DNA of 64,000 bases from Roseiarcus sp963820775 (GCA_963820775.1 CAWGBF010000013.1:1-64000), one strand, 5' to 3'; numbered from the stretch's first letter, positions 16,470-25,500 are shown. Notes: generated by a model not told the origin, from the letters alone. A program made the numbers and translations.

Positions 16470-17282
16470 ATGACCTTGGGGAGCCTCGCCCGGCGCCCGA
16501 CCATTTTGATCGTGCTGCACCAGGAGCATTCAACTCCGGGCCGGATTGGCGCGGCGCTCAAGGCGATGGGCGCGCGGCTCGACATTCGCCGGCCCAGCTG
16601 CGGCGAGCCGCTGCCGGACAAGCTCGCGGACCACGACGGCGTGGTCGTGTTCGGCGGCCCGATGGGCGCCAACGACACTCTCGACTGGGTGAGGCGCGAG
16701 ATCGAGTGGCTCGAAACCCCGCTCGCCGAAGACAAACCGATGTTGGGTCTATGCCTGGGCGCCCAAATGCTGGCGCGCGCGCTCGGCGCGCGGGTGTTCA
16801 GTTACGACGACAAGCGCAGCGAGATCGGCTATTACCCGATCGAACCCACGCTCGCCGGCGACCGGCTGTGCCCGGTCCCGTTCCCGCGCACCGTCTACCA
16901 ATGGCACTCCGACGGCTTCGATCTGCCCGAGGGCGCCGAACTCCTGGCGACCGGCGGAGCGAATTTTCCCAACCAGGCCTATCGCCATGGCCGGCATGCG
17001 GTCGGCCTGCAGTTCCATCCCGAGGTCACCTACCACATGATGTGCCGCTGGACCCATCGCGGCGCCGAGCGCCTGACCCGGCCCGGGGCGCTCAGCCGCC
17101 CCGAGCATCTGGGCGGCTGGTTCCAGCATGACGGCCGCGTCGCCGCGTGGCTCGAGGCGTTTCTGCCGGCCTGGCTCGAGGGGCGGCTGCTCGGCCCCGC
17201 GCCGAAGGTCGGCCCTGCGAACGCCACCCGCAGTCGCCCCGCAAGCCTCAACGAGCCCGGGCTCCAGCACGCGGGCGCGTAG
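16470..17282 (+). CDS. Class I glutamine amidotransferase-like protein
   Basis: A 270-residue GATase1-type protein. The nucleophile Cys is in LGLCLGAQ, and the His-x-Glu pair is in LQFHPEVT, completing the triad of class I amidotransferases; the oxyanion loop GGPMGAND is also present. Stand-alone members act on glutamine or gamma-glutamyl compounds, but the substrate is unassigned. I chose the ATG at 16470, with GGAG nine bases upstream; an ATG at 16455 is also in frame. It lies divergent from tRNA-Glu. Confidence 0.88.
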   Translation: MTLGSLARRPTILIVLHQEHSTPGRIGAALKAMGARLDIRRPSCGEPLPDKLADHDGVVVFGGPMGANDTLDWVRREIEWLETPLAEDKPMLGLCLGAQMLARALGARVFSYDDKRSEIGYYPIEPTLAGDRLCPVPFPRTVYQWHSDGFDLPEGAELLATGGANFPNQAYRHGRHAVGLQFHPEVTYHMMCRWTHRGAERLTRPGALSRPEHLGGWFQHDGRVAAWLEAFLPAWLEGRLLGPAPKVGPANATRSRPASLNEPGLQHAGA

Positions 17283-17392
17283 CGGGCGGGCCGCCCCCGC
17301 AAACCTTGGACGACACGTGGCGGCGGCGACCGAAGCGGGCAAAGCCCCGGCAGCTTGAACCGATCGGCTTTTGGATGTGCTCACCCCTCACC

Positions 17393-17518
17393 CCTGAGGA
17401 GCGAAGCGAAGCTTTGCGTCGCGAAGGATGGTCCAGTGAGCGCCGGGTCGCGCCCGCACGAGCGCCCTTCGACAAGCTCAGGGCAGGCTTTCGAGACGCG
17501 CCTTCGGCGCTCCTCAGG
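17393..17518. repeat. Intergenic inverted-repeat element
   Basis: CCTGAGGAGCG (17393-17403) and its exact complement CGCTCCTCAGG (17508-17518) bound a segment containing TTCGACAAGCTCAGG, a string common in dispersed repeats of alphaproteobacteria. The right end overlaps the last codons of alkB. Confidence 0.5.
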
Positions 17519-18155
17519 TCGAGGCGGAGAATGCGCGCTCCTCGTCAGAGGCGACGAGCGTCCGCAAAGTGATGGAATAGCGAAGGCAGTCGAGGGCCGG
17601 AATGCTGTGCTCCCAGACCGTGCGGGCTGGCCCTGACAGAAGATAGGCCGAGCGCGGCTCGACCGTGAGCGACGCGCGCTCCCAAGTCTCGCCCGACTTG
17701 CGGCGAAACCGCAGGACGCAGGGATGAAGCAGCGACACGCCGACGACCTCGTCGAATTGCGCCTTGTCCCGATGCCAGCCGATTCCCGCGCCGGGCCGAT
17801 ATTCGTTGATGAGGACCTGACGGAAAGCGTCCGCCGGGCGGCCGAAGGTCTCGGCGACTTTCCGTCTCAGCGAAACAAGAAAAGGCGGAAACGGCGCGGC
17901 CTCGACGACGGCGCGCCGGTCATAATCGTAGCGATAGCCGAAGCTCACCACCTGGCGGTTCGCCAGAAAACCCTGAAAGTCGAACGGCTTGAAAGGGAGA
18001 TTGGCCAGATCCCGTGCGAGCGCCTCTTCTTCTTCCACGGACAGGATGTCCGGATGATAGCTGAACCCCTGCGGCAGCCTCGTCGGCGCGGCGAACAGAT
18101 CGGTCTGAGCAGAGGGTGAGGAAGGTCGGACCCGACGGCGGCTGGAAGCGTTCAT
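17514..18155 (-). CDS. alkB: AlkB-type 2-oxoglutarate/Fe(II) dioxygenase
   Basis: Oxidative dealkylase that repairs 1-methyladenine and 3-methylcytosine. Motifs include LINEYRPGAGIGWHRDKAQF with the iron-binding HxD, the distal His in VWEHSIP, and the 2-oxoglutarate-binding RYSITLR. The ATG at 18155 with GAGCGG upstream is preferred over an in-frame TTG at 18179. The extreme C-terminus (EERAFSAST) overlaps a dispersed repeat, so the native tail may have been replaced. It is downstream of nothing obvious and appears monocistronic. Confidence 0.92.
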   Translation of the reverse strand: MNASSRRRVRPSSPSAQTDLFAAPTRLPQGFSYHPDILSVEEEEALARDLANLPFKPFDFQGFLANRQVVSFGYRYDYDRRAVVEAAPFPPFLVSLRRKVAETFGRPADAFRQVLINEYRPGAGIGWHRDKAQFDEVVGVSLLHPCVLRFRRKSGETWERASLTVEPRSAYLLSGPARTVWEHSIPALDCLRYSITLRTLVASDEERAFSAST

Positions 18156-18231
18156 CCGCTCATAGATAGGCGGCGTCAAAGGCTATCCAAGGCTTCGCCG
18201 GCAGGGCTCGATCCGCCCTGGCCGGCCCCCG

Positions 18232-20175
18232 TCAGGCCGCCCTCGTCTTCCGTCCTGTCGGCGGCGCCAGCCTTATCCGTTCCGGCGCGGGCTCGGCGTT
18301 CTCGTCGAACAGTTCGGCGAGCTTCTCGGTCATCGCTCCGCCCAGTTCCTCGGCGTCGACGATGGTCACGGCGCGCCGATAGTAGCGCGTCACGTCGTGG
18401 CCGATGCCGATGGCGATGAGTTCGACCGGCGAGCGGGTCTCGATCTCCTCAATCACGTAGCGCAGATGGCGCTCGAGATAGTTGCCGGGATTGACCGACA
18501 GGGTCGAATCGTCGACCGGCGCGCCGTCGGAAATCATCATCAGGATCTTGCGCTGCTCGGGCCGGCCCAGCAGACGCTGATGCGCCCAGTCGAGCGCTTC
18601 GCCGTCGATGTTTTCCTTGAGCAGCCCCTCGCGCATCATGAGCCCGAGGTTTTTGCGCGCGCGGCGCCACGGCGCGTCCGCGGATTTATAGATGAGATGG
18701 CGCAGATCGTTGAGGCGCCCTGGATTTGCGGGCTTGCCGGCCTGCAGCCAGGACTCGCGCGACTGTCCGCCTTTCCAGGCGCGGGTGGTGAAGCCAAGGA
18801 TCTCCACTTTGACGCCGCAGCGCTCGAGCGTGCGAGCGAGAATGTCCGCGCAGGTCGCCGCGACGGTGATCGGCCGACCGCGCATCGAGCCGGAATTGTC
18901 GATGAGCAGCGTCACCGAAGTGTCGCGGAACGCCATGTCCTTCTCCTGCTTGAAGGACAAGGGCTGCTGCAAATCGATGATCACGCGGGCGAGCCTCGCG
19001 GTGTCGAGCACGCCCTCTTCGAGATCGAACTCCCATGAGCGGTTCTGCTGCGCCATCAGCCGCCGCTGCAGACGGTTGGCGAGGCGGGCCACCACCGAAT
19101 GCAGGTTCTGCAATTGCTTGTCGAGATAGTCGCGCAAGCGCTGCAGTTCATCGGGGTCGCACAATTCGGCGGCGTCGATAATCTCGTCGAAACGATTGGT
19201 GTAGGCCTTGTACTCCGGTCCGCGCCTCTCCGGGGCTGAAGGTTGCGGGGGACGGCTCTCTGTCGCTTCTTCCGCCTCTCCCGTGTCGCCTTCGTCCTCG
19301 AGTTCCGATGACGGAGCCTCAACGGTTTCGATTGCGCCCTCCTCAGCGTCGTCGGCGGTGTCGTCGGCCGCTTCGCGCTGCATCGAATCCTGCGTCGACT
19401 GGTCTTCGCCCTCGCCTTCGGCCTCGTCGGGATCCTCGGGCGGCTTTTTATCTTCCGTCTCGTCGTCCGATTCCTCGGCGTCGGCGTCGGAATCGTTCGC
19501 GAGCCCCAAGGAGGACAGCAGCTTTCGCACGAGCCTCGCATAGGCGCGCTGGTCGAGGAGAGCCTCGCCCAGGCGATCGAGATCGGTGCCGGCCTTCTCC
19601 TCGATAAACGGACGCCAGAGCTCGACGACACGCGCAGCGCCCCGCGGCGGCTCGAGTCCCGTCATGCGCTCGCGCGCCAGCATCGCGACCGCATCCTCCA
19701 GCGGCGCCTCCTCACGCGTGCGGGCCTCGGCGAACGGGCTGCGATGGTAGCGGTCATCGAGCATGGCGGTGATGTTCGACGCCACGCCCTGCATGCGGCG
19801 CGAGCCGATGGCTTCGACCCGCGCCTGCTCGACCGCGTCAAACAGGGCGCGCGCTGGCGGGCTCGGCGGCGCGAGGCGCCGGTGGAGCGCATCATTGTGA
19901 CAAGCGAGGCGCAAGGCGAACGAATCGGCCAACCCGCGGACGATCGCCGCCTCGCGCGGATTGGGCTTGCGCGGCGGCTCGGGCAGCCGCGCTTTGGCGC
20001 CTTCCGCCGAGGTGACCAGGGAGGGTTTGTCGGCCGAGAAGGTGATTTCGAGCTCGGGTTGACGCGCCAGCGCCCGCGTGCACGAGGCGAGCGCCTGCTT
20101 GAACGGCTCATTTGGCAAGTCGGCCTTGCCGGCTGGCTTGCGGTTGCTGGTCGGCTTGACGTCGACGGTCGGCAT
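18232..20175 (-). CDS. cobT: Aerobic cobaltochelatase subunit CobT
   Basis: Large AAA-associated VWA subunit of the CobNST complex that inserts cobalt into hydrogenobyrinate a,c-diamide in aerobic cobalamin synthesis. The 647-residue protein has a helical N-terminal half, an acidic linker of Asp/Glu runs (about residues 230-310) and a C-terminal VWA domain with the MIDAS motif LLIDNSGSMRG. cobS, usually adjacent, is not in the window. The DoxX gene lies upstream on the same strand without an evident link. Confidence 0.95.
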   Translation of the reverse strand: MPTVDVKPTSNRKPAGKADLPNEPFKQALASCTRALARQPELEITFSADKPSLVTSAEGAKARLPEPPRKPNPREAAIVRGLADSFALRLACHNDALHRRLAPPSPPARALFDAVEQARVEAIGSRRMQGVASNITAMLDDRYHRSPFAEARTREEAPLEDAVAMLARERMTGLEPPRGAARVVELWRPFIEEKAGTDLDRLGEALLDQRAYARLVRKLLSSLGLANDSDADAEESDDETEDKKPPEDPDEAEGEGEDQSTQDSMQREAADDTADDAEEGAIETVEAPSSELEDEGDTGEAEEATESRPPQPSAPERRGPEYKAYTNRFDEIIDAAELCDPDELQRLRDYLDKQLQNLHSVVARLANRLQRRLMAQQNRSWEFDLEEGVLDTARLARVIIDLQQPLSFKQEKDMAFRDTSVTLLIDNSGSMRGRPITVAATCADILARTLERCGVKVEILGFTTRAWKGGQSRESWLQAGKPANPGRLNDLRHLIYKSADAPWRRARKNLGLMMREGLLKENIDGEALDWAHQRLLGRPEQRKILMMISDGAPVDDSTLSVNPGNYLERHLRYVIEEIETRSPVELIAIGIGHDVTRYYRRAVTIVDAEELGGAMTEKLAELFDENAEPAPERIRLAPPTGRKTRAA

Positions 20176-20385
20176 TCGGGCCTACAGGGGTGAACGCTAC
20201 AAAAGGCGGGAGACGTTTTCTATAGGCCGCGCCCTGAGGCCGCGGCAAGGCGGAGCCACTCAAACGCCGGTCGAGAACTGGACGAGGTCGGGCCCGCTCG
20301 GTCCCCAACTATATCGTTGCGGCGACGCCGAAATCAATCGTCGCCCGGCGCGATAGGTCTGGCGGCGCTCCGACCGCCTGCAGGC

Positions 20386-20847
20386 CTAAACGGCGCGAGC
20401 GCGCCAGGCGTCCAGCGACCAAGCGCCAGGGCCGAGAAGCGCCAGAGTGAGAAAGCCCCCGGCCATGGCGACATTCTTCTGCAACTGGATCGCCTGATCC
20501 GCGCCCGTGTGGAAGAACAGCGCCGTCAGCCAACAGAAGCCGAAGAGCCATATCGCCGCCCAGCGCGTCTTCAACCCAAAGAGGATCAGCAACCCGCCGC
20601 CGAGTTCGGTCAGAATGACCAGCGGCAAGAGCCGCCCGTCGACGCCGTGCGCCTGCATGTACTCGGCGACACCGGCGTAACCGGAGATCTTCCCGACGCC
20701 CTCCACAATGAAAATGTAAGCCAGCATCGCGCGGGCGATGAGCCCAAGCGGGCCAGCCCAGCGGACAAGGAAATTGAGATCGGCGTCGAAAGTCCGCCCA
20801 TCTGCCGGAGGTCCGGCGTCTCCGCGCGTATATTGCGCCTGGGACAT
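20386..20847 (-). CDS. DoxX-family membrane protein
   Basis: A 153-residue protein with four predicted membrane helices (around IARAMLAYIFIVEG, LPLVILTELGGGLLILFG, WAAIWLFGFCWLTALFF and AMAGGFLTLALLG). The pattern HGVDGRLLPLVI is typical of DoxX/YphA proteins. Family members affect redox balance or act with oxidoreductases, but no specific role can be assigned. It sits between cobT and the TPR gene on the same strand. Confidence 0.88.
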   Translation of the reverse strand: MSQAQYTRGDAGPPADGRTFDADLNFLVRWAGPLGLIARAMLAYIFIVEGVGKISGYAGVAEYMQAHGVDGRLLPLVILTELGGGLLILFGLKTRWAAIWLFGFCWLTALFFHTGADQAIQLQKNVAMAGGFLTLALLGPGAWSLDAWRARAV

Positions 20848-20912
20848 CGTGGCTCCCTTCCGCCGAAGCGACGCGCGCCGAAATCAGCCAGCGCGCGTCG
20901 CCAAAGCCCAAG

Positions 20913-21566
20913 CTAAAGCGCGTGCGCCTGCGTTAGCGCGTCGGCCAGATCCTCGTAGTACTCGCAGTCCTTACCGCAAAGCGTCTCGATCGTCGACAAT
21001 TGCTGCTTGGCGAGGTCGTACTTGCCCTCGATGACATAGGCCTCCCCCAGGTACTCGCGCACCTGCGGGTAATGGGGATCGAGCGCGACGGACTTCAGAT
21101 AGTAGCCAATCCCTTCGTCGGTGCGCCCCAGCTTGCGAGTCGCGTAGCCGCGATAGTTGAGCGCGCGCGGGGTGTTCGGGTCATCCAGGAGGTCGAGCAC
21201 GTCTATCGCTTCCTGGTAGCGGTCGGCCTTGGCGAGCGCATAGGCGTATTCGGTGAGATCGGGGTCTGGCAGGACGCCGCTATGCCTCGTTAGACACTTA
21301 TGATGCTTCGTGTCCCAAACCATGCCCGGCGCGCAGGTCGTAAGGTCTGTTTTGTTCATCCTGTGAGCCGGCTCCGCGCTCGCGCCGCCGCCGCCAGCGC
21401 CGCCACCCGCGCCGCCGCCGCCGCCACCGCCTCCCCCTCCGCCACCTCCACCCCCGGCCGGGAAGGCGGGCGAGGCGAGCGCGAAACTAGCAACCAGCAA
21501 TCCCGAGCAGAGCGCCGAAATGAAACCGCGGCTCTTTTGGCGATCGATTTGAAGAGAAGCGCGCAT
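20913..21566 (-). CDS. Exported polyglycine/TPR protein
   Basis: The mature protein begins after a signal peptide (GLLVASFALASPAFPAG). It has a run of about 15 glycines followed by a Gly/Ala segment, then two Cys-containing stretches and tetratricopeptide repeats (about residues 115-200, e.g. ALNYRGYATRKLGRTDEGI). The ATG at 21566 is preferred because AAGGACC is correctly spaced; an in-frame ATG lies at 21620. The TPRs suggest a periplasmic scaffold. The glycine run is unusual and prone to length change. Confidence 0.75.
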   Translation of the reverse strand: MRASLQIDRQKSRGFISALCSGLLVASFALASPAFPAGGGGGGGGGGGGGGGAGGGAGGGGASAEPAHRMNKTDLTTCAPGMVWDTKHHKCLTRHSGVLPDPDLTEYAYALAKADRYQEAIDVLDLLDDPNTPRALNYRGYATRKLGRTDEGIGYYLKSVALDPHYPQVREYLGEAYVIEGKYDLAKQQLSTIETLCGKDCEYYEDLADALTQAHAL

Positions 21567-21736
21567 CGCGAGGTCCTTCGAATTGAAATACGGAGCCAAT
21601 AAAACACGCCAGCCATTCATTTATTCGCGCCGCCTCCGTTCGGCGGGCGGGGGGGAATCAAAAAAACGCCGCCCGGGCTCTTCGCAGCTTGAGCGGTCAT
21701 GCTCTAATAGAGCGGCTGTGCGGACTCTAAGTGGGA

Positions 21737-21766
21737 TTGCCGAAAAGTGGATACCGGTTTTTGGCT
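21737..21766. repeat. Palindromic intergenic repeat
   Basis: The string TTGCCGAAAAGTGGATACCGG plus TTTTTGGCT forms an imperfect inverted repeat around GGATACC. Sequences of this type are scattered in Hyphomicrobiales genomes. It lies about 70 bases upstream of the ECF sigma gene. Confidence 0.5.
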
Positions 21767-21795
21767 AGAAATCCCGCGAAATGACAGGAATCAAA

Positions 21796-21829
21796 GCGAG
21801 GTTGCGTTGGTTCGCCAACGCAACCTCGC
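21796..21829 (+). promoter_or_regulatory. Perfect 15-bp hairpin in the leader of the ECF sigma gene
   Basis: GCGAGGTTGCGTTGG (21796-21810) pairs without mismatch with CCAACGCAACCTCGC (21815-21829) around a TTCG tetraloop. It ends one base before the likely ribosome site (GGAG, 21830-21833) and seven bases before the ATG, so it may control translation or protect the mRNA. There is no T-run, so it is not a usual terminator. Confidence 0.6.
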
Positions 21830-21835
21830 GGAGCC

Positions 21836-22327
21836 ATGAGCGAAGCGAGCCGACGGGAAGTGCGGGCTGGGCTCGAGCCCTCGCTCGCGCGCCTTTGGCG
21901 ATACGCGCTCGTGCTGTCGAGGGCGCGTGACGCGGCCGACGACCTGGTGCAGGCCACATGCTTGCGGGCGATCGAGCGCGCCGATCAATTTGTCCCGGGA
22001 ACGCGAGTCGACCGCTGGCTGTTCGCAATTCTTCGCTCGATCTGGCTCAACGAAATAAGATCGCAACGGATTCGCCAAGGCGGCGGTTTCGTCGACGCCG
22101 AGGATGCGCTGACGACCGACGGCGCGCATGAAATCGAAACGAATATTACGGCGTCCGCGGTGTTAAGAGCCATCGGCCGCCTCCCGGAGGCGCAGCGCGA
22201 GACGATGTTGCTGGTCTATAGCGAAGGGTACAGCTACGCCGAAGCGGCGGCGGCGCTCAGCGTCCCGATCGGCACGATCATGAGCAGGCTGGCCGCCGGG
22301 CGCGCGGCGCTGGCGAAGCTGAAATAG
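21836..22327 (+). CDS. ECF-family RNA polymerase sigma factor
   Basis: A 163-residue sigma-70 group 4 factor. Region 2 spans about residues 14-75 (LWRYALVLSRARDAADDLVQ, then RVDRWLFAILRSIWLNEIR). Region 4 spans about 110-160 (LPEAQRETMLLVYSEGYSYAEAA, ending VPIGTIMSRLAAGRAAL). The following gene encodes a membrane protein with an anti-sigma look, the usual partner arrangement. A long hairpin lies in its leader. The stimulus is unknown. Confidence 0.92.
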   Translation: MSEASRREVRAGLEPSLARLWRYALVLSRARDAADDLVQATCLRAIERADQFVPGTRVDRWLFAILRSIWLNEIRSQRIRQGGGFVDAEDALTTDGAHEIETNITASAVLRAIGRLPEAQRETMLLVYSEGYSYAEAAAALSVPIGTIMSRLAAGRAALAKLK

Positions 22328-22347
22328 AAGGATTTGTCAGCATATCG

Positions 22348-23112
22348 ATGACCGACGATGACGCCGAACTTGTCGCGCTGATCGACAACGAGCTCGACGA
22401 AGGTCGTCGAGCCGCTCTCCTGGCGCGTCTCGGGGCGGACGAGCGGTTGCGCCAGCGCTACGAAGCGTTGCGGCGAACGACCGCGCCGCTCGCCGCCTCC
22501 TTTGACGCCCTGCTTGGGCAAGCGCCTGTGGCTCGGCTCCGCGCCGCGCTTGCCCCTGACGAACGCCTTCGCCAACGGTCGAGGCGCTTCTCCGCGATGG
22601 CGCTGAGGGAGTTGGCGGCGGGCGTTATCATCGGGCTTCTCGTCGCGGGCGCCGTCGCGTGGGCTGCGTCGATCTTTGGGGTCTTTGGCGGAAAAGAGGA
22701 TTGGCGCACGGCGATCGCCGAATACACGCATCTTTACACGAATGAGACGTTCAGTCCTTTCAATCCGGACGCCGCGATGCAGGCGGCCGAGCTGGGCGCC
22801 GTCGGTCCCAAGGTGGGCGCCCGCCTGACGCCCGAAAACGTGGCGCTCCCTGGCCTGCGGTTCACGACCGCGTTCATGCTTTCCTACGGCGACGCTCCGC
22901 TGGGCGTGATCGCCTATGTCGACCCGTCGGGCGCGCCAGTTTTGCTTTGCATTCTCGCCAATCGCGCGCCGGACGCGCCGATGCTCACTGAGCGCCGGGG
23001 CGATCTGTCGCTCGCCTGGTGGTCGGGCAGCGGGCGGACCCATTTGGTCATCGGCCGTATCCCCGAGGAAAAGGCCGTCGCCCTGGCGCAGATGCTTGAA
23101 AAGCGAGTTTGA
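22348..23112 (+). CDS. Putative membrane anti-sigma factor
   Basis: A 254-residue protein starting 20 bases after the sigma gene. The N-terminal cytoplasmic part (LVALIDNELDEGRRAALLARL) resembles zinc-less anti-sigma domains. One membrane helix follows at about residues 92-110 (LAAGVIIGLLVAGAVAWAA), then a periplasmic domain of about 145 residues. The arrangement fits a transmembrane factor that holds the ECF sigma until an envelope signal. The HxxxCxxC zinc motif is absent. Confidence 0.82.
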   Translation: MTDDDAELVALIDNELDEGRRAALLARLGADERLRQRYEALRRTTAPLAASFDALLGQAPVARLRAALAPDERLRQRSRRFSAMALRELAAGVIIGLLVAGAVAWAASIFGVFGGKEDWRTAIAEYTHLYTNETFSPFNPDAAMQAAELGAVGPKVGARLTPENVALPGLRFTTAFMLSYGDAPLGVIAYVDPSGAPVLLCILANRAPDAPMLTERRGDLSLAWWSGSGRTHLVIGRIPEEKAVALAQMLEKRV

Positions 23113-23500
23113 AATCCGTCGTCGCTCACGAACCTTTGGACGCGGCGATCGAATAAATCCAACGATTATCGTGTTTTGCGAACGGCCGACGAATGGGGCG
23201 GCCATCCATGAAAGCGCAAACAACATATCGATGCGGGCCAGGCTCGTCGGCGCGGCCCTGGCCTTTGGGATCCCGGGACGCGATATCGGAAATTCAGCGG
23301 CATTTTATACCAGAAACAAGTCGCAACCGCCGGATGCGAGATCCGGCGGCGCATAACCGCTTTTAGCCAACCCGGTTGAGACGCATACCTCGTTCCCCGA
23401 TTGGCCCGTTCAGCGGACTGGGCGCGGCGAGGAGGAGTCCAAGGCGATTTCGCCGGATTGCGGATTGCGGCGATGGCGATTTTCCGGCCGATGGCGAATT
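23113..23500. other. Intergenic, no gene seen
   Basis: About 390 bases between the anti-sigma gene and the IS630 left end. Only short unrecognised ORFs are present, and no clear terminator. Confidence 0.45.
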
Positions 23501-24664
23501 TATACCAAGAACTCGGTGATCATGACCGATAGGCCCAGTCCCGAAGGCCGATCGACATGATCCTCCAGGGCTGGTTTATGAGCTTGTTCCATGCTTCGCA
23601 GCAGTGATCGACGATGTCGTCGAAGCAATTGAAGATCCGATTTGAGAGCCAGTTGTCGCGCAGGAACTGCCAGATGTTTTCCTGCGGGTTGAGCTCTGGG
23701 CACTTTGCGGGGAACGGGATCAGCGTCATGTTGGGCGGGACGATCAATCTGCCGGACAAATGCCAGCCGGCCTGATCGACCAGCAGCACAGCGTGCGCTC
23801 TCGGCGCGATCTGGGTGGCGATTTCGGCGAGATGGAGGTTCATCGCCTCCGTGTTGCAGCGTGGCATGACCAGGGCCGCGCCTTTGCCGTCCTTGGGACA
23901 GATCGCGCCGAAGATATAAGCCGAGGCGGTTCGCTGATCTTTGGGAGCGCTTGGACGCGCGCCGCGCTTGGCCCAGCGCCGGGTGATCTTGTTCTTCTGG
24001 CCGACGCGCGCCTCGTCGGCGAACCAGACCTCTATGGCGCTGGGCTCGACGTCCTTCTCGCGCCCGATCGCTTCCAGGCGCGCGGAAAAGCTTTTTTAAA
24101 ATCTTCGATCGCGCCTGCGGCCTGAGCATGATGGCGGGGACGGGCCGAGAGCTTGCGATAACCCATGGCGCGCAGTTCGCGGCTCAACGTCTGCTTGGCG
24201 ACGACGACGCGAAACTCCTCGAAAATCCATTGGCAGAGATCGACAATCCGCCAGCGCACGACCCCATGAACCGCCGGGATCGGGCCGCTCTCGATGATCG
24301 CGGCGAGCGCGGCGCGGTGTGCGCCGTTCAGCCGGGGAGCCTGTCCGGGCGGCTTGCGATCAATCAAGCCTTCCGGTCCATGGGCGTTGAACTTCATCAC
24401 CCAATCGCGAATGATTTGAAGCGTCACCCCGCCGATCTTCGCCGCCTCGGTGCGCGTCGCGCCTTCGTAAACCGCCGCCAGAGCCAAAAGCCGCCTGGCC
24501 TGCGGCCCGTCCTTCGACCGCTTGGCCGCAGCTCTCACCATCTCAGCGTCATAATCGCCCCGAAGCGGAATGGGCATGGCGAACCTCCTCTGTTCGCCAC
24601 CTTGAATCAGACGCCAGGCGAGTCAGGAATCCCAACCGAGTCATCCCTTCAGAGATTTGGTATT
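23501..24664 (-). mobile_element. IS630-family insertion sequence
   Basis: An element of about 1.16 kb carrying an IS630 transposase in two overlapping frames. The ends resemble each other in inverted orientation (TATACCAAGAACTC at 23501 and TAATACCAAATCTC read from 24664), with TA at the borders as expected for IS630 targets. A rearranged relative lies at 35731-36136. Confidence 0.75.
23520..24577 (-). CDS. IS630-family transposase, two frames joined by a possible -1 frameshift
   Basis: The first frame (24577 to 24032) encodes the helix-turn-helix half (ATRTEAAKIGGVTLQIIRDW). The second encodes the DDE half with VWFADEARVG, LLVDQAGWHLSG and CPELNPQENIWQFL, giving the IS630 acids. The frames meet at an A6 run (minus strand, 24097-24092) in TTTAAAAAAGC, where slipping back one base joins them into about 350 residues. 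This could be programmed -1 frameshifting, as known in several IS families, or a one-base loss. Confidence 0.85.
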
Positions 24665-24666
24665 AG

Positions 24667-24925
24667 GGCTCTTATAGCGTTGGCTTGATCCGCGAACGAC
24701 GAGTCAGCCACAACGTCATGGCCGCGCTTGTCGCGGCCATCCACGTCCATCCGCGCAAAGCCGCTGGTCTCGTTGCTGGAAAGTTAATCATATCAGATGA
24801 TTACCATCAACGCCCGTCTTCTACGATCGCAGTGCGTGGATGGCCGGGTCAAGCCCGGCCATGACAGCAAAAGATCGACAGCGCGGACGTAAACAGCCTG
24901 ACCAACAGGCAACACTATAAAAGCC
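24667..24925. mobile_element. MITE-like element 1 (GGCTCTTATAG ends)
   Basis: A 259-bp non-coding unit. The left end GGCTCTTATAGCG and right end (read inward) GGCTTTTATAGTG form terminal inverted repeats like those of the adjacent MITE 2. It contains one copy of TGGCCGGGTCAAGCCCGGCCA. The left side abuts the IS630 end, so its own target duplication cannot be seen. Confidence 0.6.
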
Positions 24926-24933
24926 GAATTTGT

Positions 24934-25233
24934 GGCTCTTATAGCGCTAGCCGTTGTTCGCCTCCTCCCCATTGCGCGCCGAACTTTTCTCGTCCTGGCC
25001 GGGCTTGACCCGGCCATCCACGCCACGCCGCCGGCAGAGACGAGTCCGCCATCCCCGCGACCCTGCAAGGCCTACAAAGGCAATGCTCTGTATTGCTTAG
25101 CTTTTCCGCCCACCCCGCGGGCGGTTAACGCGCCCGACCGCGTGGATGGCCGGGTCAAGCCCGGCCAGGACGCCTTACGGCCCGCCCACGAAGCTCCGAG
25201 ATTTCACTCCCAACACCTAACGCTATAAGAGCC
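24934..25233. mobile_element. MITE-like element 2 with 8-bp target duplication
   Basis: A 300-bp non-coding unit with 13-bp perfect terminal inverted repeats (GGCTCTTATAGCG / CGCTATAAGAGCC). It is flanked on both sides by GAATTTGT (24926-24933 and 25234-25241), an 8-bp direct repeat. Ends of the GGCTCTT type and 8-bp duplications are typical of ISL3-family elements. It contains two inverted copies of the GGCCGGGTCAAGCCCGGCC palindrome. No ORF with coding character is present. Confidence 0.75.
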
Positions 25234-25371
25234 GAATTTGTCTTGACAAAAAACAGAAGCAAATGCTATATTTTCCCAGTCGCCGAACCGAGCCCTCGCT
25301 TTGGGGGTGTCAGGAGAAAGGGATCAAAAGGGGGTTCTGAGCTTTTGACGGAAAGGCCGAGGCCGAGAGAA

Positions 25372-25500
25372 AAATTTTATTTGAATCGCTCGCAACCCAT
25401 TGAAACGTCTCGATTCGGAAAAATAAACGCTAGTAAACGTTAGCAAATTTACTAACCGTTTATTTGCGTTTACTAGCGTTTACTGGCGTTTATTTGAATT
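25372..25500 (-). repeat. Dispersed hairpin repeat, copy B
   Basis: Minus-strand counterpart of the repeat at 6393. From 25495 to 25421 lies a hairpin region built of 10-bp TAAACG-type units with an 8-nt loop at 25444-25451. The core follows at 25423-25372 with CGAGACGTTTCAATGGGTT. It lies just downstream of prfB, on the same strand. Confidence 0.8.

Noticed and set aside
22234..23226. 330-residue minus-strand ORF
   Set aside because: Antisense to the sigma/anti-sigma pair, whose frames have good starts and recognisable domains.
24834..25170. GGCCGGGTCAAGCCCGGCC palindromes as terminators or a CRISPR array
   Set aside because: Copies are unevenly spaced, occur in both orientations inside MITE-like elements, and lack T-runs or regular spacers.
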